DNA from: a virus
DNA length: 64,000 nucleotides
Virus record (IMG/VR): IMGVR_UViG_3300023108_001314
Location: 100,767 to 164,766 of that record
Direction: 5' to 3' (one strand)
Positions 55,583 through 63,228 of this stretch are shown one piece after another (the stretch's first letter is position 1; each line of letters begins with the position of its first letter). The notes under the pieces are model-generated. The model searched no databases. It was not told the DNA's origin and was given only the letters and a program-made list of their open reading frames with translations. A program made the position numbers and the translations under genes.

Positions 55583-57357
55583 TGATAAAATTTAAAGATT
55601 TAACCGTAAAAAACTTTATGAGTGTGGGTAATGTTACCCAAGCTGTTGACTTTGACCGTGAACAGTTAACTCTAGTGCTTGGTGAAAACTTAGACCAAGG
55701 AGGTGATGATTCAGGATCACGCAACGGTACAGGTAAAACTACGATAATCAATGCATTGTCCTATGCCTTGTACGGCCAAGCACTAACAAACATCAAGCGT
55801 AATAACTTGATTAACAAAACCAATAGTAAGGGCATGTTGGTTACACTAAACTTTGAAAAAGGTGGAAACAGTTATCGAATTGAACGTGGAAGATCGCCTA
55901 ATGTACTAAAATTTTATGTAAACGACCACGAACAACAAGATTTAACTGACGAATCGCAAGGCGATAGCCGTAAAACACAAGACTCTATTAATGGTTTACT
56001 TGAAATGAGTCACAATATGTTCAAGCACGTGGTTGCATTGAACACATACACCGAGCCTTTCCTAAGTATGCGACAAAATGATCAACGTGAAGTCATTGAG
56101 CAACTGCTAGGTATTACTATTTTATCAGAAAAGGCAGATAATCTTAAAGAACAAATCAAATATACCAAAGATAGCATTACAGAAGAACAATTAAAGATTA
56201 ATGCAATACAATCTTCTAATGAAAAAATCTCTCAAAGTATTAATACACTAAGAACTAGACAGTCTGCATGGAAAACAAAGCAAAAAACAGACATTGAAAA
56301 GTTAAAAAACGGTATTAAAGAACTAGAACAAGTAGATATTGAAAAAGAACTTGAAAATCACGAACAATTACAGAATTGGCAAGAACTAAACAACAAAATA
56401 ACGGCTCTTAGAAAAGAATTAAGCACGTTAGAGCCTGCACTACAACGTGCAGACAAGTCTGTAAAAAAGGTTACTAAAGACATTGCAGAATTAGACGATG
56501 CTATTTGTTATACATGTGGTCAAGAACTACATGAAACTAAGAAAGCAGAGATTCTTGCAACTAAAACTAAAGATCTAGCCGATGCCAGAGCATATTTCAT
56601 TGAAATAAAAAATAAATTTGATGATAACGCTGTTGAATTGGGTATAATTGGTGATATTGACGGTCGTCCTACTACATTTTATGATACAATGCGTGAAGCA
56701 TATGAACATAGAAACAACGTAGATAACTTAAAGAATACATTGCTAAGTAAAGAGCAAGAAGAAGACCCTTATCAGGCACAAATTGACGATTTAACTAACA
56801 CAGCACTGCAAGATATCGATTGGTCAGTTATAAATCAACTGAATACTTTCAAAGAACACCAAGAGTTTTTGTTAAAACTACTAACAAACAAAGATTCTTT
56901 CATAAGAAAGAAGATTATTGATCAAAATCTTGCATATCTAAACAACAGGCTTACGAATTATCTCGATAAGTTAGGCTTACCTCATCAAGTTACATTCCAA
57001 AACGACTTAGCCGTTGAAATAACACAACTTGGCCAAGACTTAGACTTTGATAACTTGTCAAGAGGTGAACGCAATAGGCTAATACTTGGTATGAGTTTTG
57101 CATTCCGTGATGTTTGGGAGTCATTGTACCAAGGACTGAACCTATTATTCATTGACGAACTTATTGATAGTGGTATGGACAGTCAGGGTGTCGAGAATTC
57201 TTTGAGTGTACTAAAGAAGATGGGCAGAGAAAGACAGAAAAACATCTATTTGATTAGTCATAAAGACGAACTAGTAGGCAGAGTAAACAATATTCTAAAG
57301 GTTGTAAAGGAAAATGGCTTTACTTCATACGAAAACGACATTGAAGTGGTAGAATGA
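55582..57357 (+). CDS. 46: Recombination endonuclease subunit gp46 (Rad50/SbcC-like)
   Basis: 591 aa (T4 gp46 is 560 aa). SRNGTGKTTIINAL near residue 47 is Walker A, CYTCGQEL near residue 309 is the zinc-hook CxxC, LSRGERNRLILGMS near residue 492 is the ABC signature and LLFIDELIDSGMD near residue 522 is Walker B. Between the head parts lie heptad-like coiled-coil stretches rich in Lys and Glu. It is the ATPase partner of gp47. It is followed directly, as ATGA, by the 75 aa gene. Confidence 0.9.
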   Translation: MIKFKDLTVKNFMSVGNVTQAVDFDREQLTLVLGENLDQGGDDSGSRNGTGKTTIINALSYALYGQALTNIKRNNLINKTNSKGMLVTLNFEKGGNSYRIERGRSPNVLKFYVNDHEQQDLTDESQGDSRKTQDSINGLLEMSHNMFKHVVALNTYTEPFLSMRQNDQREVIEQLLGITILSEKADNLKEQIKYTKDSITEEQLKINAIQSSNEKISQSINTLRTRQSAWKTKQKTDIEKLKNGIKELEQVDIEKELENHEQLQNWQELNNKITALRKELSTLEPALQRADKSVKKVTKDIAELDDAICYTCGQELHETKKAEILATKTKDLADARAYFIEIKNKFDDNAVELGIIGDIDGRPTTFYDTMREAYEHRNNVDNLKNTLLSKEQEEDPYQAQIDDLTNTALQDIDWSVINQLNTFKEHQEFLLKLLTNKDSFIRKKIIDQNLAYLNNRLTNYLDKLGLPHQVTFQNDLAVEITQLGQDLDFDNLSRGERNRLILGMSFAFRDVWESLYQGLNLLFIDELIDSGMDSQGVENSLSVLKKMGRERQKNIYLISHKDELVGRVNNILKVVKENGFTSYENDIEVVE

Positions 57358-57581
57358 TTGAAGACGATGTACATGATCAATTGGTAAAAGAGTATTTGGC
57401 TTACTTTAAAGCCAATGAAATATTTTTACAAAGGCCATCTGAGGCAAAAAGACGAGTAGTTCGCAAACATTTAAGTCAAATTATGAAACTAGCAAAGGTA
57501 AGACGTTTAGAAATACAAGAAATACACCAACAGGCACTAAAAAAACATCCTCTATCCAAAACAAGAGAAGAAAGCACATAG
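57354..57581 (+). CDS. Small basic hypothetical protein after gp46
   Basis: 75 aa, not recognised. It is helical and basic (AKRRVVRKHLSQIMKLAKVR) without a cysteine. ATGA overlap with gp46 indicates translational coupling, so it may help gp46/gp47 or bind nucleic acid. I have an impression that similar small genes follow gp46 in cyanophages, but I cannot name a family. Confidence 0.65.
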   Translation: MIEDDVHDQLVKEYLAYFKANEIFLQRPSEAKRRVVRKHLSQIMKLAKVRRLEIQEIHQQALKKHPLSKTREEST

Positions 57582-57599
57582 GCACACATAAATTACTGT

Positions 57600-58034
57600 A
57601 TGAATTGGATATATCAAGGTAAAGAAGTAACAGAAATACCAAACGAGTACGAAGGGTTTGTTTACCTTATTACTAATTTAACGGACAATCGCAAATACGT
57701 AGGCAAAAAACTAGCAAAGTTTAAAACAACCAAACCACCGCTTAAAGGCAAAAAAAATAAAAGACGAGGCTACAAGGAATCAGATTGGCGAGACTATTGG
57801 GGATCGTCAGATAAACTAATAGCAGACGTAGAAAAATTAGGCGAAAACAAGTTTACAAGAGAAATACTTTATTTTTGTAAATCTAGAGGCGAAATGTCAT
57901 ATTTAGAGGCACGAGAACAATTTGAACGTAGAGTTTTAGAAACAGATGAATACTATAATGGTATTATAAACGTTCGAGTTGGTGGTTCAAAAATACTTAG
58001 AGAAAATTTAAAGGCACATCAGGACACTGTTTGA
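57600..58034 (+). CDS. GIY-YIG family endonuclease
   Basis: 144 aa. GFVYLITNLTDNRKYVGKKL at residues 19-38 is the GIY...YVG pair of the GIY-YIG nuclease fold. DWRDYWGSS near residue 60 and EAREQFERRVL near residue 105 offer the Arg and Glu that complete the active site. Homing endonucleases, Seg proteins and DNA repair nucleases share this fold. The gene lacks a clear ribosome site and lies 18 bases after the 75 aa gene. A structured non-coding segment follows directly after its stop, a setting that can point to a mobile intron or endonuclease cassette. Confidence 0.7.
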   Translation: MNWIYQGKEVTEIPNEYEGFVYLITNLTDNRKYVGKKLAKFKTTKPPLKGKKNKRRGYKESDWRDYWGSSDKLIADVEKLGENKFTREILYFCKSRGEMSYLEAREQFERRVLETDEYYNGIINVRVGGSKILRENLKAHQDTV

Positions 58035-58052
58035 TCGGAATTGTTCGATCCA

Positions 58053-58283
58053 CCTTGAGCTTCACGTAACCACGTGATCAGACACTGGTGAAGTCCCACA
58101 GGCTGTATGCTACGAAAACCCCTTAGCACTAGGAACGAAGCGGGGGATAGCGCATTTTGCGTGATGTCGACGTAGGTTGGGAAAGGTTAGAGCCCAGTAG
58201 CAAAGTCAAATACCTACTTCCAAGTCTCGGCTATGCAACTCACATGAAGCTCGAGGAGGATGGAACCGCTGCAAGGTTCCGTC
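58053..58283 (+). ncRNA. Highly structured RNA candidate
   Basis: The stretch of 58035-58430 has no gene; its first 250 bases are visibly richer in G and C than the flanks. Pairings found by eye are: a long-range closing stem 58053-58067 with 58242-58256 (14 of 15 positions pair); a 9-bp hairpin 58259-58267/58275-58283; 58108-58113 with 58197-58202 (6 bp); 58172-58177 with 58212-58217 (6 bp, crossing the last, so a pseudoknot); 58119-58122 with 58142-58145; 58150-58154 with 58158-58162; and 58078-58081 with 58093-58096. Three pairs are G-U and would become A-C on the other strand, which argues for a plus-strand RNA. Alternative local stems exist at 58063-58076 and at 58060-58065/58088-58093. 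I do not recognise the family. Group I intron, riboregulator and guide-type RNA are all possible. Confidence 0.6.
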
Positions 58284-58360
58284 TGACTAATTAATCTACA
58301 TGAAACTAAGTGCTTCGCACTAATAAAAAAACAAATATAGTTTGAGCGATAGCGAAAACT

Positions 58361-58381
58361 TATTGCTACGTAGTAGCAATA
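58361..58381 (+). repeat. Perfect 9-bp inverted repeat before the late promoter
   Basis: TATTGCTAC and GTAGCAATA flank a three-base GTA loop, 12 bases before the TATAAATA box. No T-run follows on the plus strand, so it does not fit an intrinsic terminator. A protein-binding site or RNA stabiliser is possible. A smaller 5-bp hairpin lies at 58309-58321. Confidence 0.5.
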
Positions 58382-58393
58382 CTAAATAATTCA

Positions 58394-58401
58394 TATAAAT
58401 A
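58394..58401 (+). promoter_or_regulatory. T4-type late promoter
   Basis: Exact TATAAATA, 29 bases before the ATG at 58431. It is the clearest late promoter on the plus strand. Confidence 0.75.
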
Positions 58402-58430
58402 AATATAACAACATCAAAAAGGATTGTCTT

Positions 58431-58949
58431 ATGAAAGTATTTGAGATTATTAGTGAAGATAACGTAAGTGAAAAACCAATGGGATTGCTAAAAAGAGCAG
58501 GACTTGGTGCTATGAGTAAATTAGGCAGTAAAACTGCAAAAGCAAAACTTGATGTAGGCAAAGATGCAAACCAAACCAAAAAAGATCTAAGTGTATGGAT
58601 GGCAGGTAGTGGCATTAAAAAAGGAAAACTAGAACCTGATCAACTCAAGGGTTTTCTAAGACAAAAAGGTTTACCTACTACTGATGTTGATATGATTTTA
58701 GGTAAGTCAAGAGAAGCAGGTGGTAGAGATGAAAATGAACCACTAAGCAATCCTGAAGTAGATGAGATTTTAAAGAAAGTAACACAGCAAGGCTTTCAAA
58801 GATCTGGTGCTGGTGATCCTAAGAAACGTAGTAAGTTTGCATCACCGGATGCTACACCACAGTGGGCAACATCAAGAATTTCACCTGAAGAAAAAACAGC
58901 AATTGCAATGCTTAAGAAAAAAGGCTACAAAGTTTCACAGCCTTCTTAA
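58431..58949 (+). CDS. Late protein with possible prohead-protease cleavage site
   Basis: 172 aa, not recognised. The N-terminus MKVFEIISED contains the sequence I-S-E, which fits the (L/I)-x-E pattern of the T4 prohead protease gp21. Many head-internal proteins of T4-like phages start this way. The rest is Lys- and Gly-rich with several short helices (LKGFLRQKGL, AMLKKKGYKV). Together with the strong late promoter upstream, this hints at a packaged internal or head protein, though a tail role is possible. It ends at 58949, directly next to the convergent gp51 stop at 58950. Confidence 0.65.
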   Translation: MKVFEIISEDNVSEKPMGLLKRAGLGAMSKLGSKTAKAKLDVGKDANQTKKDLSVWMAGSGIKKGKLEPDQLKGFLRQKGLPTTDVDMILGKSREAGGRDENEPLSNPEVDEILKKVTQQGFQRSGAGDPKKRSKFASPDATPQWATSRISPEEKTAIAMLKKKGYKVSQPS

Positions 58950-59162
58950 TTACCAAAACGGCTGTCCTGTCTTTTTACTAGTTTCTAAATTTTCTTTTAC
59001 TATACCTGCTAGGATTTCTCTGTCCTCAACACTCATCTCGTAAAGTTCTGACACCGAAACACCTCCACGCATGTACCAAGACAATTTGTAGAGATCATAT
59101 TTTATTTGTTTTGATTCGTTGTCAAGGATCTCAACTTGTTTAAGAATGTCCTCTAAGGACAG
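58950..59162 (-). CDS. 51: Baseplate hub assembly protein gp51-like, CTG start
   Basis: About 70 aa. The readable frame ends in LSWYMRGGVSVSELYEM, VEDREILAGIVKENLETSKK and TGQPFW, a pattern I associate with gp51-type hub assembly proteins and their marine relatives. No ATG, GTG or TTG lies near its N-terminus. The frame is open back to a TGA about 20 codons upstream, and a CTG at 59162 (then SLEDILKQVEIL) has an AAGGA site eight bases before it. That site overlaps the gp26 stop (TAAGGA). A start at CTG is the best reading, unless an unusual codon or a frameshift from gp26 is used. The T4 protein of this name catalyses hub assembly. Confidence 0.6.
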   Translation of the reverse strand: MSLEDILKQVEILDNESKQIKYDLYKLSWYMRGGVSVSELYEMSVEDREILAGIVKENLETSKKTGQPFW

Positions 59163-59175
59163 AGCTGAGATCCTT
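59124..59175 (-). promoter_or_regulatory. Hairpin enclosing the gp51 ribosome-binding site
   Basis: AAGGATCTCA at 59124-59133 and TGAGATCCTT at 59166-59175 form a perfect 10-bp inverted repeat around a 32-base loop. In the minus-strand mRNA the 5' arm contains the AAGGA of gp51, and the loop holds the CTG start and a smaller GTCC/GGAC stem. This would hide the ribosome site until ribosomes leaving gp26 open it. Confidence 0.5.
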
Positions 59176-60031
59176 AGGCGAAAAAATTTGATTGATCGAA
59201 AGTAATCGGAACATCAATAGTTTCTGGTGCTCCTCTTTCGATATCCGCTGGACTTAGACGTGCCTTGAATGGCGGTATTGCAAACTTTTCTCTTTGTTCA
59301 TCTAAATGAACTATAAGAGAAGTGTAAATGTCTTTGTCGGCGTTTTCAAAAAATTCTATAATATGATCTCTGTTAGTAACAGGTTCTTCATCCTGAAACT
59401 GTATTGACATAATACTGTTTAGAATATTACTAATGTTAAGTTCGGTAACTCTAACAAATGCTTCATTAAACTGAGTAATTTTATCTGTTTCGCTCATGTT
59501 ATCGTCGTTAACAATTCTAAACAAACGTTGTTCTTCAAATGTTTTTAAAGCAATTTCTGTAAACTTTTTGTACACCATCGGCGCAATTTCAAAAGTAAAG
59601 TCGCCGATTTGAAAAACATTATCATACTGTCTTGCAATTAGTCCATCAAGAACTGTGCGCAAATCAAGTTCAAATGATCTTTCTTCATCTATTTCTTTGA
59701 TGTTAACACCTAGTTCCATTACTTCGCCATAGGTTGCGATTCTAATTGCAATTAATATAGCATCAATGTCGATGCTAGGTATTGACCAACCATCTTTGAT
59801 ATTGGGCATACAACTTTGAATTACGTTTACTGTGCTTTGGCCGTTTAACAAAGCATCAGGAGTTTTGAACATAAGTTCATCCTTTGCTGTCATAGCATAC
59901 ACAGGGTATTCACCCGTTTGCTCAGGCACAAGACTACCAGGACGATAAAAATTTCCACCACTAGGTAATTTGATATATAATTTAGGCTGTCTAAAATGTT
60001 TAGACAGCGGGTTTGCTGTTGCTGTCTGCAT
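59174..60031 (-). CDS. 26: Baseplate hub subunit gp26-like
   Basis: 285 aa from the ATG at 60031 (GGAG 8 bases upstream); the frame extends on to 60109 without the right context. KLYIKLPSGGNFYRPGSLVP, VYAMTAKDELMFKTPDALLN and VIQSCMPNIKDG match the T4 baseplate family that contains gp26 (a Pfam T4_baseplate-like pattern). The C-terminal half is helical (FEEQRLFRIVNDDN). In T4, gp26 is part of the central hub. The gene is followed by gp51, whose ribosome site overlaps its stop codon. Confidence 0.75.
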   Translation of the reverse strand: MQTATANPLSKHFRQPKLYIKLPSGGNFYRPGSLVPEQTGEYPVYAMTAKDELMFKTPDALLNGQSTVNVIQSCMPNIKDGWSIPSIDIDAILIAIRIATYGEVMELGVNIKEIDEERSFELDLRTVLDGLIARQYDNVFQIGDFTFEIAPMVYKKFTEIALKTFEEQRLFRIVNDDNMSETDKITQFNEAFVRVTELNISNILNSIMSIQFQDEEPVTNRDHIIEFFENADKDIYTSLIVHLDEQREKFAIPPFKARLSPADIERGAPETIDVPITFDQSNFFA

Positions 60032-60045
60032 GTATTTTTTCTCCG

Positions 60046-60053
60046 GATAAATA
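60046..60053 (+). promoter_or_regulatory. Late promoter of the tape-measure/portal genes
   Basis: GATAAATA, seven of eight late-consensus bases, in the 77-base divergent gap between gp26 and the tape measure gene. It is 55 bases before the TTG start at 60109. Confidence 0.5.
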
Positions 60054-60108
60054 CTACACGTATATATATGAATTAATATAATGTGCGCAGTTAATTTGGA
60101 ATGATTCA

Positions 60109-63100
60109 TTGGCAGAAGATGTAGAAATTAGTAATGTAGGCGGCCCCCGTCCAAGAGACGGCGTAGCAAGTGAAGCCACCTTACAGGCTTTATTAGCAGC
60201 AACTGAAAGACGTGGTGGCGGCGGCGGCCCTGATACAGCAACACGTATACAAGAAAATTATAATAAAGCACAAAAAGATGGCACTGACAAAGTCAGTAAG
60301 TTAGGCAAAGCAGCAGAAGCAGCAGGCAAAGGCCTTAAAGGTTTTGCTAAAGAACTTGCGTTTGGAGGCACACGGGCTAGTGACTTTGCTGAAGCAATCT
60401 TTGGAAGTACAAATGTTGTAACAAGACTTACACGCTACTTGGATCACACAGTTGATCAATTTAGAAGTTTAGCATCAGTAGGTGCAAGTTTTGAAAATAG
60501 TATTTTTGAAATGATGAAAATAAGTGCAGAAGCATCAATGAGTCTTGATGATTTTGCACAAATGGTAAGAGACAATGCTGCAAATCTAGCGTTTTTTGGA
60601 GGCACTGTAACTAACGGTGCAAAACTTCTTGGAACATTCAGTCAAGAGTTTAGAACAGGATTAGGTAGACAATTCTTTGCAATGGGTTTCACTATTGAAG
60701 ATGTTAACGAAGGACTTATTGATTTTCTATCAAACGAAAGAATGAGACAGTCACAAGCACTGAGATTTGATGGACAAACACAAGCAAGTGCAGCAAATTA
60801 TATTTTACAACTTGATAGACTAGCAAAACTAACAGGTGAAGAACGCAGACAACTTGCTGATAGAATGGCACAGCAAATGACTGAAGCTAGAATTAGAAAT
60901 CAGTTGAATCGATTAAATGAAAATGAACGAAACAACTTGCGTGGTGCGTTGACGTTCTTTGACACAAGACTTCCGGGTTTCAGTGATGGCTTCCAAGACC
61001 TAATGGATGGCGTTGCACAAACTGATTTAGGCAAGGCTTTAGTACAGGCTATGCCTGGCATTGAAACTTATATGCAACGAGTTTTTACAGGTGAAGAAGA
61101 ACTATCTGATGTTATTTCAACTTTGCAAAACAGATTTGGTCCTACGCTAGAAAGATTTTCGCAACAGTATGGCCCTGCACAACTTACATCAATGCAAAAC
61201 AGTAGTAACGGTGTTGTTGCTGCACTTGCAAGTGTTGCAGACTATGCATACCAATTCAACAGTATCAGAGGAATAGATGCAGGACTTAGTGAAGAAGAAC
61301 AGGGACGCAGGAATAGATTAACATCTGCACTAGGAAACTTTGAACAAGCAATAACTGACGTGAGAAAATCAGTTGTTAGGGCATTCTTTGAAATTGTAGA
61401 CGGTACTGACGGCAGAGGCGGATTACTTGAAGTGTTTGGAGAGTTTGGAGACGCTTTGAAAAATTTCTTTTCTCCAGGTGCAGCAGGCGGTCTTAGCACA
61501 GTAACAAACACTGTAAAAGATTTTTTAAATGCAATTTTTGGTCCACAAGGATTTGTTACTAGAGGGTTGAGAAGATTTAACGATTTTTTAAATTCAGGAG
61601 AAGCAAGAGATGCATTAGGATACCTTCAAGAAAAACTTGTAGAGTTTGCTAATTATTTAGAAAGTATTTTTACAGATCAAGACGGTAAGTTAACAATTAT
61701 TGAAGGACTTAAAACACTTCTTAGAGACACGTTTGCAAATATAATGGATTTTGCATTTGGAGAACTTCAGCAAGGGCCAAATGGAGAACAGTCAAGAAGT
61801 GGTGGTATGTTTGATAGTATCAAACAAAGCATAGCAGGCTTCTTTTCGGGTACTGAATTTGGAAAAGCAATTACTGATAGTATAACAAATGCGTTTAACA
61901 CTGTTGATACCCATTTATCTAAAATACTAGGAATGCCACAAGGTACAACAGTATCAGATTGGCTTACTACTCAATTAACAGCAATTCAGAATGCATTTAA
62001 CGGTCCAGACGGTGTGTTATCTAAAGTAACTACATTGTACGACGATATAAAGGTATTTGTTACTACTCAAGTAACAGCAATTGAGAATGCATTTAACGGT
62101 CCAGACGGTATATTATCTAAAATAACTACATTGTACAACGATATAAAGGGATTTATAGGCACAAGCGGCCAAACAAGTCTAACACAATGGTTTGACAATA
62201 CGTTAGCAACTATAAGTAATATGATAGACACTGTAACAACGACAATGAATAGTACTGTTAATTACTTTAGAGATGCACTAGGTTTTGGACAAGGACAAAC
62301 ACTTCGTGAATGGTTTGACAGTACTTGGACAAGTATTTCAAATACCATGAATGCTATTAATAACACTATCATTACTGTAATGGATACAATAGCAGATACA
62401 TTTGGATTTGCACCAGGGGGCCAAACGTTTCAAGAGTGGATGAACACAACACTTACTGATTTACAAACCAAAATGCAAACATTTATTAATACCCAAATTA
62501 ACGCTGTAAGAGATTTACTAGGCATGGAGGCTACCGAAGATTTTGCTAGTTATATTGATAGATTAATTCAAGAGATGACAATCTCAATTGAAGCAGGCAT
62601 GATGCAAATTCTAAAATCTTTAGGTCAATATGCAAAGTCATTTATCCCAGGTGCTAAGATGACAGACACGCAACGTGATGATGCTATGACTCGCTTTATG
62701 TCAGGCGAACAACTTGACAAGAACGAATTACAAAGTTTAATACAAACTATACGTGCAGAACAAGTTCAACGATCAATTGACAATGGCAGTGTTATTTCTG
62801 GAAATTTTGCTAAATTTTTAAACTTAGTAACTGATCCTGTCTCAGACGCACTTAATTTAGATGCTCTTATGACCGATCCTGATGCATTACGTCAGAGTAT
62901 CATGGCACTTTATCCTAATAGTCCTTCCTTTCCTGAATTTGCCACTGGAACAAATGGGTTCCGAGATTTTGGTAGAGGAACTCATGCAATATTGCACGGT
63001 AATGAAGCAGTTGTGCCTAGGAATACAGAAGCAGGACAACTTCTAGATGCGTTCTACGAAAGGCAAGGTTCAAGTACGGACCAGACTCAGTTAATTCAGA

Positions 63101-63228
63101 AGATAGATCAGTTAAATAACAATATGAAAATGGCTGTGCATTTGCTAAGTGAAGGGCTAAGTGTCGAAAAAGGCATTGCAAGAAATACAAAAGGCAGTAC
63201 TAACCTGTATAGGAGTTTAGGTAGATGA
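60109..63228 (+). CDS. 29: Tail tape-measure-like protein (gp29-like)
   Basis: 1039 aa, starting with a TTG that has a GGA(A) site eight bases upstream; no ATG is in frame nearby. The central part is long and helical, and includes a repeated unit near residues 620-682. The C-terminal end GFRDFGRGTHAILHGNEAVV, then PRNTEAGQLLDAFYERQ, resembles the end of tail tape measure proteins (VLHGNEAVVP). Tape measures fix tail length, and T4 uses gp29 for this (590 aa). The gene overlaps the portal start as ATGA. It is a strong tape-measure candidate by sequence, and an acceptable gp29 equivalent by position near gp26 and gp51. Confidence 0.65.
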   Translation: MAEDVEISNVGGPRPRDGVASEATLQALLAATERRGGGGGPDTATRIQENYNKAQKDGTDKVSKLGKAAEAAGKGLKGFAKELAFGGTRASDFAEAIFGSTNVVTRLTRYLDHTVDQFRSLASVGASFENSIFEMMKISAEASMSLDDFAQMVRDNAANLAFFGGTVTNGAKLLGTFSQEFRTGLGRQFFAMGFTIEDVNEGLIDFLSNERMRQSQALRFDGQTQASAANYILQLDRLAKLTGEERRQLADRMAQQMTEARIRNQLNRLNENERNNLRGALTFFDTRLPGFSDGFQDLMDGVAQTDLGKALVQAMPGIETYMQRVFTGEEELSDVISTLQNRFGPTLERFSQQYGPAQLTSMQNSSNGVVAALASVADYAYQFNSIRGIDAGLSEEEQGRRNRLTSALGNFEQAITDVRKSVVRAFFEIVDGTDGRGGLLEVFGEFGDALKNFFSPGAAGGLSTVTNTVKDFLNAIFGPQGFVTRGLRRFNDFLNSGEARDALGYLQEKLVEFANYLESIFTDQDGKLTIIEGLKTLLRDTFANIMDFAFGELQQGPNGEQSRSGGMFDSIKQSIAGFFSGTEFGKAITDSITNAFNTVDTHLSKILGMPQGTTVSDWLTTQLTAIQNAFNGPDGVLSKVTTLYDDIKVFVTTQVTAIENAFNGPDGILSKITTLYNDIKGFIGTSGQTSLTQWFDNTLATISNMIDTVTTTMNSTVNYFRDALGFGQGQTLREWFDSTWTSISNTMNAINNTIITVMDTIADTFGFAPGGQTFQEWMNTTLTDLQTKMQTFINTQINAVRDLLGMEATEDFASYIDRLIQEMTISIEAGMMQILKSLGQYAKSFIPGAKMTDTQRDDAMTRFMSGEQLDKNELQSLIQTIRAEQVQRSIDNGSVISGNFAKFLNLVTDPVSDALNLDALMTDPDALRQSIMALYPNSPSFPEFATGTNGFRDFGRGTHAILHGNEAVVPRNTEAGQLLDAFYERQGSSTDQTQLIQKIDQLNNNMKMAVHLLSEGLSVEKGIARNTKGSTNLYRSLGR
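61964..62155 (+). repeat. Tandem 96-base repeat inside the tape-measure gene
   Basis: Two in-frame copies of a 96-base unit (32 residues), with about ten differences by eye. Each encodes AFNGPDG and TTLY with a helical arm. It suggests growth of the tape by unequal exchange, which would change the length of the tail. Confidence 0.7.

Noticed and set aside
58053-58283. Group I or group II intron as a firm call for the structured RNA
   Set aside because: I could not find the conserved P7/P3 core sequences of group I introns or a group II domain V, and the segment does not interrupt a gene. It remains one of several hypotheses.
58309-58381. Intrinsic terminator at the two hairpins
   Set aside because: Neither hairpin is followed by a run of T on either strand.
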